Assembly: GCA_024403775.1 (NCBI GenBank)
Contig: JAKSRE010000028.1
Location: 1 to 34,735, forward strand
From: Clostridia bacterium
Lineage (GTDB): Bacteria > Bacillota > Clostridia > Saccharofermentanales > Saccharofermentanaceae
DNA: 34,735 bases
Reading direction: 5' to 3'
This document shows, piece after piece, positions 1 through 7,815 of this stretch; positions within the stretch are counted from its first letter, which is position 1, and the number at the start of each line of letters is the position of its first letter. The notes beneath the pieces are model-generated. The model saw nothing but the letters and a program-made list of their open reading frames with translations, ran no database searches and was not told the origin of the DNA. The position numbers and the translations under genes were made by a program.

Positions 1-24
1 TTCATTCACTGAAGAGTGAATGAA
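1..24. repeat. perfect hairpin at window edge
   Basis: A 10-bp inverted repeat (TTCATTCACT at 1-10, AGTGAATGAA at 15-24) with a 4-base loop. No T tract follows on either strand, so it is not an evident terminator. It may continue the repeat block at 41-164; sequence left of the window is not available. Confidence 0.6.
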
Positions 25-40
25 ACAGGCATTCTGAGTG

Positions 41-164
41 AGATTCACTTAAAACGGGCATTTCATTCAACTGTTAGGTGTATAAAACTTGCGTTTTATG
101 TGAGATCCACTTAAAAAGGACATTTTATTCAACTGTTAGGTGTATAAAACTTGCGTTTTATGTG
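41..164. repeat. two tandem 62-bp repeats with internal hairpin
   Basis: Units 41-102 and 103-164 differ at only a few positions. Each contains CTGTTAGGTG followed by a hairpin ATAAAAC-TTGC-GTTTTAT (82-99 and 144-161). The block lies just beyond the terminator of the minus-strand operon. No function is evident. Confidence 0.8.
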
Positions 165-185
165 AGTAGCCGCTCTAATCCGAAC

Positions 186-219
186 AAAAAAAACACCACC
201 CACCCGAAGGTGAGCGGCG
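186..219 (-). terminator. intrinsic terminator of the NifU-like/GGGtGRT operon
   Basis: Read on the minus strand, an 11-bp GC-rich stem (with G-T pairs) closes on a TTCG tetraloop and is followed by eight T. It lies 29 bases past the stop codon of the GGGtGRT gene. Confidence 0.9.
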
Positions 220-247
220 TTATATTTAATCATCATTAAGACTTAAA

Positions 248-1246
248 TTACTTTAAGCACTCCTCAACAGCAACTGCAACAGCAACTGAAGCACCAACCA
301 TAGGGTTGTTACCCATACCGAGGAAGCCCATCATCTCAACGTGAGCTGGAACTGAAGATGAACCAGCGAACTGAGCGTCTGAGTGCATACGACCCATTGT
401 ATCAGTCATACCGTAAGAAGCAGGACCTGCAGCCATGTTATCTGGGTGAAGTGTACGACCTGTACCACCACCTGATGCAACAGAGAAGTACTCCTTGCCA
501 GCAGCAACACGCTCCTTCTTATATGTACCTGCAACTGGATGCTGGAATCTTGTTGGGTTTGTTGAGTTACCTGTGATAGATACGTCAACGTTCTCCATCC
601 AGAGGATAGCAACACCTTCACGTACGTCGTCAGCACCGTAGCAACGAACCTTTGCACGTGGGCCATTTGAATAAGGAGTCTCCTTAACAACCTTAACCTC
701 ACCTGTGTAGTAGTCGAACTGTGTCTGAACATATGTGAAACCGTTGATACGTGAGATAATGAAAGCAGCGTCCTTACCAAGACCGTTCAAAATAACACGG
801 AGTGGCTTTACACGAACCTTGTTTGCCATCTCAGCGATCTTAATAGCACCCTCAGCAGCTGCGAATGACTCGTGACCAGCGAGGAATGCAAAGCACTCTG
901 TCTCCTCACGGAGAAGACGAGCAGCGAGGTTACCGTGGCCAAGACCAACCTTACGGTCGTCAGCAACAGTACCAGGAATACAGAAAGCCTGGAGACCAAT
1001 ACCGATTGCCTCAGCAGCGTCAGCAGCCTTTGTGCAACCCTTCTTGATAGCGATAGCAGCACCTACAACGTAAGCCCACTTAGCGTTCTCAAAGCAGATG
1101 TTCTGTGTCTCTTCACAAATCTTATAAGGGTCAATACCCTTCTCATCACAAATCTTCTTAGCCTCTTCGATTGAAGAAATACCGTTCTCGTTGAGAGCCT
1201 TGTTGATTTGATCTATTCTTCTGTCATAGCTTTCAAACAATGCCAT
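248..1246 (-). CDS. GGGtGRT family protein
   Basis: 332 residues. The family name comes from a conserved motif seen here as ASGGGTGRTLHPDN near residue 260, followed by AAGPASYGMTD. The family is common in anaerobic bacteria and nearly always sits beside a NifU-like scaffold, as here, so a role in Fe-S cluster handling is inferred; I know of no established biochemical activity. No signal peptide or membrane segment is visible, so it is probably cytosolic. The start has a good ribosome site (AAGGAGA) and lies 22 bases after the NifU-like stop codon, so the two genes are almost certainly one operon ending at the terminator at 186-219. Confidence 0.88.
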   Translation of the reverse strand: MALFESYDRRIDQINKALNENGISSIEEAKKICDEKGIDPYKICEETQNICFENAKWAYVVGAAIAIKKGCTKAADAAEAIGIGLQAFCIPGTVADDRKVGLGHGNLAARLLREETECFAFLAGHESFAAAEGAIKIAEMANKVRVKPLRVILNGLGKDAAFIISRINGFTYVQTQFDYYTGEVKVVKETPYSNGPRAKVRCYGADDVREGVAILWMENVDVSITGNSTNPTRFQHPVAGTYKKERVAAGKEYFSVASGGGTGRTLHPDNMAAGPASYGMTDTMGRMHSDAQFAGSSSVPAHVEMMGFLGMGNNPMVGASVAVAVAVEECLK

Positions 1247-1268
1247 AGTTGATATTCTCCTTCCTCAA

Positions 1269-1961
1269 TTACTCTTTACGTGGATCGATGTAACGAGCTG
1301 CCTCAGCAAATCTGCCGTATGTACCAAGGTTGTCCTTGTATGCTTCGTTAGCATCCTTACCACCCTTAATCTGATCGAGCATAGGTCCGATCTTAAGGTA
1401 CTGATAACCAATAATCTGATCATCACTATCCAAAGCGAGCTTTACAATGTAACCCTCTGTAAGCTCCAAGTAACGAGGTCCCTTCTCAAGAGTAGAGAAG
1501 ATTGTACCTGTCTGTGAACGTAAACCCTTACCAAGGTCCTCGAGTCCAGCACCAATTGAGAGACCACCCTCAGAGAAAGCTGACTGTGAACGACCATATA
1601 CGATCTGGAGGAACAATTCACGCATAGCTGTGTTGATAGCATCGCAAACGAGGTCTGTATTCAAAGCCTCGAGAATTGTCTTACCAGGAAGAATCTCACC
1701 AGCCATAGCTGCTGAGTGTGTCATACCTGTACAACCGATTGTCTCAACCAATGCCTCTTGGATGATGCCTTCCTTGATGTTCAATGAAAGCTTACATGTA
1801 CCCTGCTGAGGAGCACACCAACCGATACCGTGTGTATAACCGGAAATATCCTTGATCTCCTTAGCCTGAATCCACTTACCTTCCTCCGGAATTGGAGCAG
1901 GTCCATGATTGCAGCCCTTTGCTACGCAAGTCATTTGCTCAACTTCATGTGTCTTAATCAT
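1269..1961 (-). CDS. NifU-like iron-sulfur cluster assembly scaffold protein
   Basis: 230 residues, first gene of the pair with GGGtGRT. Cysteines that could hold a cluster occur in MTCVAKGC near the N-terminus, in GWCAPQQGTC around residue 50 and in TIGCTGMTHS around residue 75; the last context resembles the IscU/NifU scaffold fold. It is longer than IscU (about 130 residues), and the extra N-terminal cysteine segment is typical of the GGGtGRT-linked version. The start is supported by AAAGGGG just upstream. Partner cysteine desulfurase genes are not in this window. Confidence 0.85.
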   Translation of the reverse strand: MIKTHEVEQMTCVAKGCNHGPAPIPEEGKWIQAKEIKDISGYTHGIGWCAPQQGTCKLSLNIKEGIIQEALVETIGCTGMTHSAAMAGEILPGKTILEALNTDLVCDAINTAMRELFLQIVYGRSQSAFSEGGLSIGAGLEDLGKGLRSQTGTIFSTLEKGPRYLELTEGYIVKLALDSDDQIIGYQYLKIGPMLDQIKGGKDANEAYKDNLGTYGRFAEAARYIDPRKE

Positions 1962-2013
1962 GTATGTTAACCCCTTTCGAGTAAAATTGCGTGTACTTTA
2001 AAATACCGCACAC

Positions 2014-2036
2014 CACTAATATTATATAGGTTAGTG
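2014..2036 (-). promoter_or_regulatory. -10 box inside an inverted repeat upstream of NifU-like gene
   Basis: CACTAA (2014-2019) and TTAGTG (2031-2036) form a 6-bp inverted repeat with 11 bases between. The spacer contains TATAAT on the minus strand. A repressor bound there would cover the -10 region. No good -35 is visible, so the promoter call is tentative. Confidence 0.4.
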
Positions 2037-2205
2037 CTCAAAAAATCACTTATAAAAATTTTCTTTTTCGCGAAAATCTAAACTTTTTTACTCATATGCC
2101 GCACAAATGCCTTAAGTGATTTTCAACTCCCAGACGCTTCCGATGAAGCACAACACAAATTTATAATTCCGTTTACATTTTGTTAACAACATAATGATTA
2201 TCAGA

Positions 2206-2214
2206 TGCTATAAT
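2206..2214 (+). promoter_or_regulatory. extended -10 promoter (TGCTATAAT)
   Basis: A perfect TGnTATAAT element; transcription should start near 2221. There is no good gene start immediately downstream. Instead the next landmark is an intrinsic terminator at 2291-2317, giving a predicted transcript of about 97 nt. Confidence 0.6.
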
Positions 2215-2220
2215 CTCACT

Positions 2221-2317
2221 ATCAATAGTTCCTCATGAGGCAACTCATTTAGTATTTGAGTATTTGGGGCACAAAAGTTAAGGGTTTATGGGATCGTCGG
2301 GGGGCGATCCTTTTTTT
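2221..2317 (+). ncRNA. candidate small RNA or attenuated leader
   Basis: This is defined by the extended -10 promoter at 2206-2214 and the terminator at 2291-2317. It contains the palindrome CCTCATGAGG (2231-2240) and a purine-rich middle (GGGGCACAAAAG, then AAGGG). I do not recognise it as tmRNA, 6S RNA, SRP RNA or a common riboswitch. A 62-codon reading frame starting at a TTG at 2256 runs through the terminator stem and has no ribosome site, so I do not call it a gene. It could be a stand-alone sRNA or a leader for the GntR operon, although that operon has its own promoter at 2433. Confidence 0.4.
2291..2317 (+). terminator. intrinsic terminator
   Basis: GGATCG (2291-2296) pairs with CGATCC (2305-2310), followed directly by seven T. 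It ends the short predicted transcript beginning near 2221. Confidence 0.75.
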
Positions 2318-2432
2318 ATGCATTTTTTATTCCTTATATAGTAATCTGACGGTTATTGAAACATTTAACAGTGAATTCATCCTTATCACAAATTATGAGA
2401 GTGTGGAGGTAAGCTTTTCGAGGAGGAAAGGC

Positions 2433-2478
2433 TTGACAAGTTGATAACTTCGTATTATTGTATTAGTGAACTAGTACA
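2433..2478 (+). promoter_or_regulatory. promoter and dyad operator of the GntR-ABC operon
   Basis: TTGACA at 2433-2438 is followed after 17 bases by TATTGT. Overlapping the end of this -10 is a 20-base dyad at 2459-2478, TGTAnTAGTnnACTAnTACA, symmetric at 16 of 20 positions. Its position at the transcription start of an operon whose first gene is a GntR/YtrA repressor fits an autorepression operator; this is inferred from position and symmetry. Confidence 0.75.
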
Positions 2479-2534
2479 GTAACACAAAAAGCAGAAGACA
2501 CAGTATTAATATAAGAAATAGATAAGGAGGCCAT

Positions 2535-2906
2535 ATGAGTTGGGATTTTGATGAGAACAGACCTATTTTTCAGCAGATAACTGAACACATAGCGATGGAA
2601 ATTGTTTCAGGCAAATATAAGCCAGGGGATAAGCTTCCTTCGGTCAGAGAATTGGCGATTGAGGCAGGGGTTAATCCAAATACAATGCAGCGAGCACTTG
2701 CACAGCTTGAGGCGGACGGACTTGCAGAAGCCAACAGAACGACAGGTCGAATAGTAACCAGTGATAAAAAAGTAATCACAAAAGTCAGAATGAAGTTAGC
2801 TATGAATGCTGCTTCTGAATATCTTGATAAGGCAAAGCAGCTTGGGCTTAACGAGGGAGAAGTATTGGAGATAATAAGAACACTGTCAGAGGAGGGAACC
2901 AAATGA
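2535..2906 (+). CDS. GntR family transcriptional regulator, YtrA subfamily
   Basis: 123 residues, the usual short YtrA length. The N-terminal two thirds is a GntR winged helix-turn-helix (PIFQQITEHI, then GDKLPSVRELA and NPNTMQRALAQLEADGL). The short C-terminal tail has no effector domain. Strong ribosome site AAGGAGG upstream. It is the first gene of an operon with an ABC ATPase (4-base ATGA overlap) and a membrane protein, the typical YtrA layout in which the repressor responds to envelope or peptide-antibiotic stress. It probably binds the dyad at 2459-2478. Confidence 0.92.
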   Translation: MSWDFDENRPIFQQITEHIAMEIVSGKYKPGDKLPSVRELAIEAGVNPNTMQRALAQLEADGLAEANRTTGRIVTSDKKVITKVRMKLAMNAASEYLDKAKQLGLNEGEVLEIIRTLSEEGTK

Positions 2907-3613
2907 ACAACTTAATTGAAATCAAAAACGTTACCAAACGCTATGGAAGTAAAACAGTTCTTGAGAATCTGAATCTTAATATAGCAGAAGGTAAAATCAT
3001 TGGTCTTCTTGCTCCAAATGGCGCTGGTAAGACAACTCTTCTTAAAATGATTTCGGGTGTTATTAACCCAAGTTCAGGTCAGATTGGCTGTGGTAACCAG
3101 ACAAAGGAAGAACTCAGAGCAAAGATCAGCTACATGCCAGACTGCCAGATGTTTTACAATATTCAGAAGGTCGGCAGAATAATTGATTTTTATAAGACAT
3201 TCTTTGACGATTTTGATGCGGATAAGGCAGAAGATTTACTTTCCAAAGTTGGAATCGATAATGACATGTATATAGGAAAGATGTCCAAAGGCAAGATTGA
3301 ACTTCTCCAGTTAATGCTGACCTTAAGTAGAAAGGCTAAACTTTATCTTCTTGATGAGCCTCTGGCAAGTGTGGATCCAGCGAACAGAGAATATATCATA
3401 AACACTATTCTTGCTGGATACAACGAATCAGCAACTGTAATTATCTCGACACATCTTATTACAGACATCGAGAATATCCTTGATGAGGTAATAGTTCTTA
3501 AAAATAAAGGTATCTATCTTTATGAAGAGGTAGAAACTCTTAAGGCACAAAAGGGGAAATCATTAAATGAATTCTTTAAAGATGAATTCAGAATTAATCT
3601 AAAGGAGTTGTGA
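2903..3613 (+). CDS. ABC transporter ATP-binding protein
   Basis: 236 residues. Walker A APNGAGKTT near residue 40, Walker B LYLLDEPL near residue 150, then a switch histidine in ISTHL. The signature loop is degenerate: MSKGKIELL where LSGGQ is usual. A KGK-type signature is seen in YtrB-like ATPases that pair with GntR/YtrA regulators. It starts inside the GntR stop codon and ends 4 bases before the membrane protein, so translation is probably coupled. Likely an exporter or stress-response pump; the substrate is unknown. Confidence 0.9.
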   Translation: MNNLIEIKNVTKRYGSKTVLENLNLNIAEGKIIGLLAPNGAGKTTLLKMISGVINPSSGQIGCGNQTKEELRAKISYMPDCQMFYNIQKVGRIIDFYKTFFDDFDADKAEDLLSKVGIDNDMYIGKMSKGKIELLQLMLTLSRKAKLYLLDEPLASVDPANREYIINTILAGYNESATVIISTHLITDIENILDEVIVLKNKGIYLYEEVETLKAQKGKSLNEFFKDEFRINLKEL

Positions 3614-3616
3614 CAT

Positions 3617-5026
3617 ATGGGAAGCAAGTATTTTAGACACACTTTTAAGCAGGATATTAAACTTCTGCTTCCTTTTATGATACTCGCGCTGATTCTTGGA
3701 ATACCGACCTGTCTATCCAATCTGACGGGGACAATTGACTGGTGGAAAGGCTTAAATTACCAGGGTATCTTTATTGTTTGCGCAGGTCTTTTTGCAGTAA
3801 TACATAAGGAATTTCAGTTTGAATTATATGGGAATAACAGTTACCTTACCCATCAGATTAACTGTAATCCAGATACTGTAATTCGAAGTAAGATTGCATC
3901 AGTTATAATCTGCGCAATATTAACAGATATTGTGGATTTAATCCTTGCACTTAATGCAGGTGATTTACAGCTAGGCAGTTCAGCCTGGTTTAATCCGATG
4001 TATCTGATAACTGATATTTTGTTTAATGTTGAATTAATCATTGTTATTTCAATGCTTCTGTCACTAATTATGCTGTTTGCAACAAACATCGTGCGTAAAA
4101 AAGAGATGGCGGTTCAGCTTCTTTTTGAAGGTGCAGTTTACGGGGTAGCCTCATTTGTTCTTCTTGACAGCATCAGAATAATTGGAGGTTTTATGGTTAT
4201 ATCTGATGCAAAGGTACAGGAATTAGTGAAGGAAGGAAATTCAATTGAAGATATTCTTTCTGTAAGCGATCAAATCTTTTTCAGAAACGAAGTGGCAGGG
4301 TGCGTAGTGGTGCTTCTGTTAATGGGCCTATGCGGGCTAATTATTAGAACAATATGTAAGCATTTTGAGTTGAATCTGGATAAGCCTTATGTATTTTCCT
4401 CTCGAAAGTCATCATCCAAAACTTCAAAATTCGCAAAAGTATATTTGCTGAATCTCAAGCGAGACATTATTTTAAGTATATTGATGGTAATAGTACTTAA
4501 TAGATTCGTAGAACTTCCTGCACTATGTTTATATATGGCATTAATAACAAGTTTTATTAGTATCTATATTGATACATACATGAACGCTGGAAACTTAAAT
4601 TTAATGATTCCTATTAAGCGTGGAAGTCTTATTCTTGCAAAAGAGTTATCACTTATTACAGTAAATTTGATGTGGACAATACTTTTTTGTGTATTCGCTG
4701 AAGGTTTTTTAATCTACTATTCCTTACATATACTTGGAGTAATAGTTTTAAGTACTTTGGGAATAGTAATCGGAAGTTCACTTAAGAATTTTAAAAGAAC
4801 ACTATCAGTTTTATTAGCAATAACATTATGGCTGGCATATTACGAGCTTTTGGGAAATAACTACAGTAGAATTTATAATAATCACGTAGATTTCTTCGGT
4901 ATGGTTCATGACATAAATCAATATAACAGAGAAATTCTGGTATTAAGTATGTCAGCAGTTCTGATACTTTTTATAGCATTATTCCTGACAAGAGTTATTG
5001 CCAACAGGAAGTCTGAATTAATCTAA
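3617..5026 (+). CDS. ABC transporter membrane subunit (ABC-2-like permease)
   Basis: 469 residues with about ten to twelve hydrophobic segments, with a soluble stretch between the two halves near residues 195-220. It follows the ATPase by 3 bases and has a ribosome site overlapping the ATPase end (AAAGGAG). It has no solute-binding partner, which suggests export or a bacitracin/lantibiotic-type resistance role rather than import. The family is weakly conserved and I cannot name a substrate. No clear terminator follows in the 80 bases I examined. Confidence 0.75.
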   Translation: MGSKYFRHTFKQDIKLLLPFMILALILGIPTCLSNLTGTIDWWKGLNYQGIFIVCAGLFAVIHKEFQFELYGNNSYLTHQINCNPDTVIRSKIASVIICAILTDIVDLILALNAGDLQLGSSAWFNPMYLITDILFNVELIIVISMLLSLIMLFATNIVRKKEMAVQLLFEGAVYGVASFVLLDSIRIIGGFMVISDAKVQELVKEGNSIEDILSVSDQIFFRNEVAGCVVVLLLMGLCGLIIRTICKHFELNLDKPYVFSSRKSSSKTSKFAKVYLLNLKRDIILSILMVIVLNRFVELPALCLYMALITSFISIYIDTYMNAGNLNLMIPIKRGSLILAKELSLITVNLMWTILFCVFAEGFLIYYSLHILGVIVLSTLGIVIGSSLKNFKRTLSVLLAITLWLAYYELLGNNYSRIYNNHVDFFGMVHDINQYNREILVLSMSAVLILFIALFLTRVIANRKSELI

Positions 5027-5106
5027 TTGCATTTATATAAAAGCTGATTGGTAAAAAAGATACTTTTATGTGGATAATCTGACTACTTTTTTGAGATAAA
5101 CGCATA

Positions 5107-5136
5107 TTTACATACTACCAAGGTCACCTATATAAT
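5107..5136 (+). promoter_or_regulatory. promoter of amino-acid binding lipoprotein gene
   Basis: TTTACA (5107-5112), 18-base spacer, TATAAT (5131-5136), about 45 bases before the start codon. Confidence 0.65.
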
Positions 5137-5179
5137 TAGCATGTTTAAATATATATGTTAAATATTATTAGGAGGCACT

Positions 5180-5950
5180 ATGAAAAAGTTATTTTCATTG
5201 ATTCTTTCAGTAGTTATGCTTGTTACTGTATTTGCAGGCTGCTCAGCAAAGAAGGAAGACAATAAGTTCATCGTTGGCTTTGATTCAGAGTTCCCACCAA
5301 TGGGCTTCATCGCTGATGATGGTAAGTATGTAGGATTCGACTTGGATCTTGCAGAAGAAGTTGCAAAGAGACTTGGTCTTGAGTTCGTAGCTCAGCCAAT
5401 CGCTTGGGATTCAAAGGATACAGAGCTTGCTTCAGGCAACATCGACTGTATCTGGAATGGTTTCACAATCACAGGCCGTGAGGACAAGTACACATGGACA
5501 GAGCCATACATGGCAAACGCTCAGGTAATCGTAGTTCGCAATGGTTCTGATATTAAGTCAGTAGCTGACCTTGCTGGTAAGGTTGTATGTGTTCAGAAGG
5601 ATTCTTCAGGACTTGCAGCAGTAGAAGAGAATGAGGATTTGTCTAATTCAATCGCAGAACTCGTTCAGGTTGAGAGCTATCTTAACTCAATCATGGAGCT
5701 TGAGTCTGGTGCAGTTGACGCAATCGTTATGGATGAGATCGTTGCTCGTTATGAGCTTTCAAATTCTGATGCAGACCTCGTAGTTCTTGATGTTCAGGTA
5801 TCAACTGAGGAGTACGGTGTAGGTTTCCTTCTCGGAAATGAGAAGTTAAGAGACGATGTACAGAAGACACTTAAGGAGATGGCAGCTGACGGTACACTCG
5901 CATCTATCTCAAACAAGTGGTTCGGTAAGGACATCACAATCATCAAGTGA
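5180..5950 (+). CDS. amino-acid ABC transporter substrate-binding lipoprotein
   Basis: 256 residues. Signal peptide MKKLFSLILSVVMLVTVFAG with lipobox VFAGC; the cysteine at residue 20 would be lipidated, placing the protein on the outer face of the membrane. The mature part is a type II periplasmic binding fold of the polar amino-acid class (VGFDSEFPPMGF, then GFDLDLAEEVAKRLG, and WNGFTITGREDKY). Ribosome site AGGAGG. It is followed by a strong terminator, and the permease and ATPase genes have their own promoter, so the binding protein can be made in excess. The exact amino acid cannot be told; cystine, glutamine or a general polar ligand are possible. Confidence 0.92.
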   Translation: MKKLFSLILSVVMLVTVFAGCSAKKEDNKFIVGFDSEFPPMGFIADDGKYVGFDLDLAEEVAKRLGLEFVAQPIAWDSKDTELASGNIDCIWNGFTITGREDKYTWTEPYMANAQVIVVRNGSDIKSVADLAGKVVCVQKDSSGLAAVEENEDLSNSIAELVQVESYLNSIMELESGAVDAIVMDEIVARYELSNSDADLVVLDVQVSTEEYGVGFLLGNEKLRDDVQKTLKEMAADGTLASISNKWFGKDITIIK

Positions 5951-5987
5951 TTAATATAGTAATTTATTAATAGTAAGATGTAAGACG

Positions 5988-6026
5988 CCCCAGGCGAGAG
6001 ATTTTATTCTCGCCTGGGGTGATTTT
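5988..6026 (+). terminator. intrinsic terminator after binding-protein gene
   Basis: A perfect 12-bp stem, CCCCAGGCGAGA (5988-5999) with TCTCGCCTGGGG (6008-6019), followed by GATTTTT. It separates the binding-protein gene from its permease and ATPase. Confidence 0.92.
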
Positions 6027-6073
6027 TATGCCTGGAAGTGTGAGAGTTTACCTTTTCGAGAAGGAATACTTTA

Positions 6074-6097
6074 TGCTATACTGTTTAGCGTGCTAAA
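6074..6097 (+). promoter_or_regulatory. extended -10 promoter with palindromic operator
   Basis: TGCTATACT (6074-6082) is an extended -10 box. It is followed immediately by the palindrome TTTAGC-GT-GCTAAA (6084-6097), which would cover the transcription start. This suggests a repressor controlling the permease-ATPase pair separately from the binding protein. The dyad does not match the HrcA CIRCE element. Confidence 0.6.
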
Positions 6098-6136
6098 ATA
6101 ATCTATCACCCTGGCACATCACGAAAGGGAATTTCT

Positions 6137-6826
6137 ATGTATCTAGCAATAACAATGGGAAACATCAAGTCCGCAGTTACACAGCTTGGCGTGGGACTCG
6201 GCCTTACACTTACGATATTTATCCTCACACTTTTATTCTCGATGCCGCTCGGCCTCGTAGTTGCCAAAGCACGCCTGTCGAAGAATAAGATTTTAAGCTC
6301 AGTCATTCGCGCATATATCTCTGTAATGCGTGGTACTCCACTGATGCTTCAGCTCCTGATCGTATATTATCTTCCATATTATGTATTCGGAATCAGCCTT
6401 CGCTCGATGAGCCTTGGCAGCATCAACTACAGATATATCGCGACGGTTATCGGCTTTACACTTAACTATGCGGCATATTTCGCTGAGATCTTCAGAGGCG
6501 GAATTCAGTCCATGCCTCAGGGCCAGTATGAGGCCGCACAGCTCCTTGGCTTCAGTAAGACGCAGACCTTCATCCGCATCATCCTGCCACAGGTAGTAAA
6601 ACGCGTGCTCCCATCCATCACAAATGAAGTTATCACTCTCGTCAAGGACACATCCCTGGCGCAGATTTTGTCAGTAAATGAAATGTTCTTCGCAGCAAGC
6701 GCCTTGGCATCATCCCAGGTATCGGTTATGCCTTTCGTAATCGCGGGCGTCTTCTACTATTGCGCTAATGCCGTAATCGAGTTTGCTATGAACCGCATCG
6801 AAAAGAAGATGTCTTACTATAACTGA
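6137..6826 (+). CDS. amino-acid ABC transporter permease
   Basis: 229 residues, normal length for the HisMQ/GlnP family, with about five membrane segments. The cytoplasmic EAA loop is seen around residues 132-150 (EAAQLLGFSKTQTFIRIILPQ). RGTPLMLQL near residue 64 is the family hallmark before the second hydrophobic block. AAAGGG precedes the start. It works with the ATPase at 6873 and the lipoprotein at 5180 as a polar amino-acid importer. Confidence 0.93.
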   Translation: MYLAITMGNIKSAVTQLGVGLGLTLTIFILTLLFSMPLGLVVAKARLSKNKILSSVIRAYISVMRGTPLMLQLLIVYYLPYYVFGISLRSMSLGSINYRYIATVIGFTLNYAAYFAEIFRGGIQSMPQGQYEAAQLLGFSKTQTFIRIILPQVVKRVLPSITNEVITLVKDTSLAQILSVNEMFFAASALASSQVSVMPFVIAGVFYYCANAVIEFAMNRIEKKMSYYN

Positions 6827-6872
6827 TTTATAAATCTTTGTTTCAGACTTCCAGACTTCAAGGAGACCTCAA

Positions 6873-7628
6873 ATGAATATTCTCGAAATAGAAAATATAA
6901 CAAAATCTTTCGGATCCAATAACGTCCTCAAGGGCATCTCACTTAATGTAAAAAAGGGTGAGGTTGTCGCAATCATTGGCGCATCAGGCGGCGGTAAGTC
7001 AACACTCCTTCGCTGTGCCACAACTTTAGAGACAATCGACAGCGGCTCCATCAAAATATGTGATGATGTCCTCTGTTCAACTGATGAATCAGGCAAGGTG
7101 AATTATTGTGATAAGAAGCAGCTCGTTGATATTAGAAGCAAGTTCGGTCTTGTATTCCAGAACTATAATCTGTTTCCACATTTTTCAGTTCGCCGCAACA
7201 TCACCGAGGCATTAATCCATGTTCATAAGATGGATAAGTCAAAAGCCGATAAGATTTGTGATAATCTCCTTAAGAAAATGGGATTATCTGAGAAAGGTGA
7301 CTCATATCCATGCAATTTGTCAGGCGGTCAGCAGCAGCGTGTAAGTATTGCACGTGCGCTCGCTACCAGCCCTGAGATTTTATTCTTCGATGAGCCAACA
7401 AGTGCACTTGACCCAGAGCTCACTCAGGGTGTACTTCAGGTAATCAAGGGCCTCTCCGAAGAAAAGATGACAATGGTTATCGTAACTCACGAAATGAATT
7501 TTGCCCGTGACGTCGCTGATCGTGTTATATTCATCGATGAAGGCGTTATCGTTGAGGAAGGCCCAGCCAAGGAAGTAATCGATAATCCAAAGCACCCACG
7601 TACCCAGAAGTTCCTCTCCAAGTATTGA
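6873..7628 (+). CDS. amino-acid ABC transporter ATP-binding protein
   Basis: 251 residues, GlnQ/HisP family. Walker A GASGGGKST near residue 37, Q-loop VFQNYNLFPH, signature LSGGQQQR, Walker B ILFFDEPT, D-loop SALDPE and switch histidine in VTHE are all intact. Ribosome site AAGGAGA. It lies 46 bases after the permease and ends just before a strong terminator, so it is the last gene of this transporter cluster. Confidence 0.94.
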   Translation: MNILEIENITKSFGSNNVLKGISLNVKKGEVVAIIGASGGGKSTLLRCATTLETIDSGSIKICDDVLCSTDESGKVNYCDKKQLVDIRSKFGLVFQNYNLFPHFSVRRNITEALIHVHKMDKSKADKICDNLLKKMGLSEKGDSYPCNLSGGQQQRVSIARALATSPEILFFDEPTSALDPELTQGVLQVIKGLSEEKMTMVIVTHEMNFARDVADRVIFIDEGVIVEEGPAKEVIDNPKHPRTQKFLSKY

Positions 7629-7650
7629 TGTTTTAATTTGTAAGTTGAAG

Positions 7651-7692
7651 GCCCCGAATGCTGAAGTTTATGGCATTCGGGGCATTTTGTTT
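7651..7692 (+). terminator. intrinsic terminator of the importer operon
   Basis: A perfect 11-bp stem GCCCCGAATGC (7651-7661) with GCATTCGGGGC (7673-7683), then ATTTTGTTT. Confidence 0.9.
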
Positions 7693-7760
7693 ATGGATGT
7701 TTTTTTGGGGTGAGGGGATTGGGCGATTTGTGGTGAGATGGGCGTGAATTCTAGGTTACT

Positions 7761-7779
7761 GGTCTAGGCTACCTAGACC
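7761..7779. repeat. perfect hairpin GGTCTAGG-CTA-CCTAGACC
   Basis: An 8-bp stem with a 3-base loop in the non-coding stretch before the 64-bp repeats. No T tract follows. Confidence 0.7.
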
Positions 7780-7815
7780 ATGCACATAGACTTTTAGCGT
7801 TTTTAGCATTAAATA

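Noticed and set aside
406..1174. Several overlapping ORFs opposite or out of frame with the GGGtGRT gene
   Set aside because: Compositionally biased (V/L/S/R-rich) shadows of a well-supported gene, without ribosome sites.
2256..2444. 62-codon plus-strand ORF
   Set aside because: Starts with TTG without a ribosome site and runs through the intrinsic terminator at 2291-2317.
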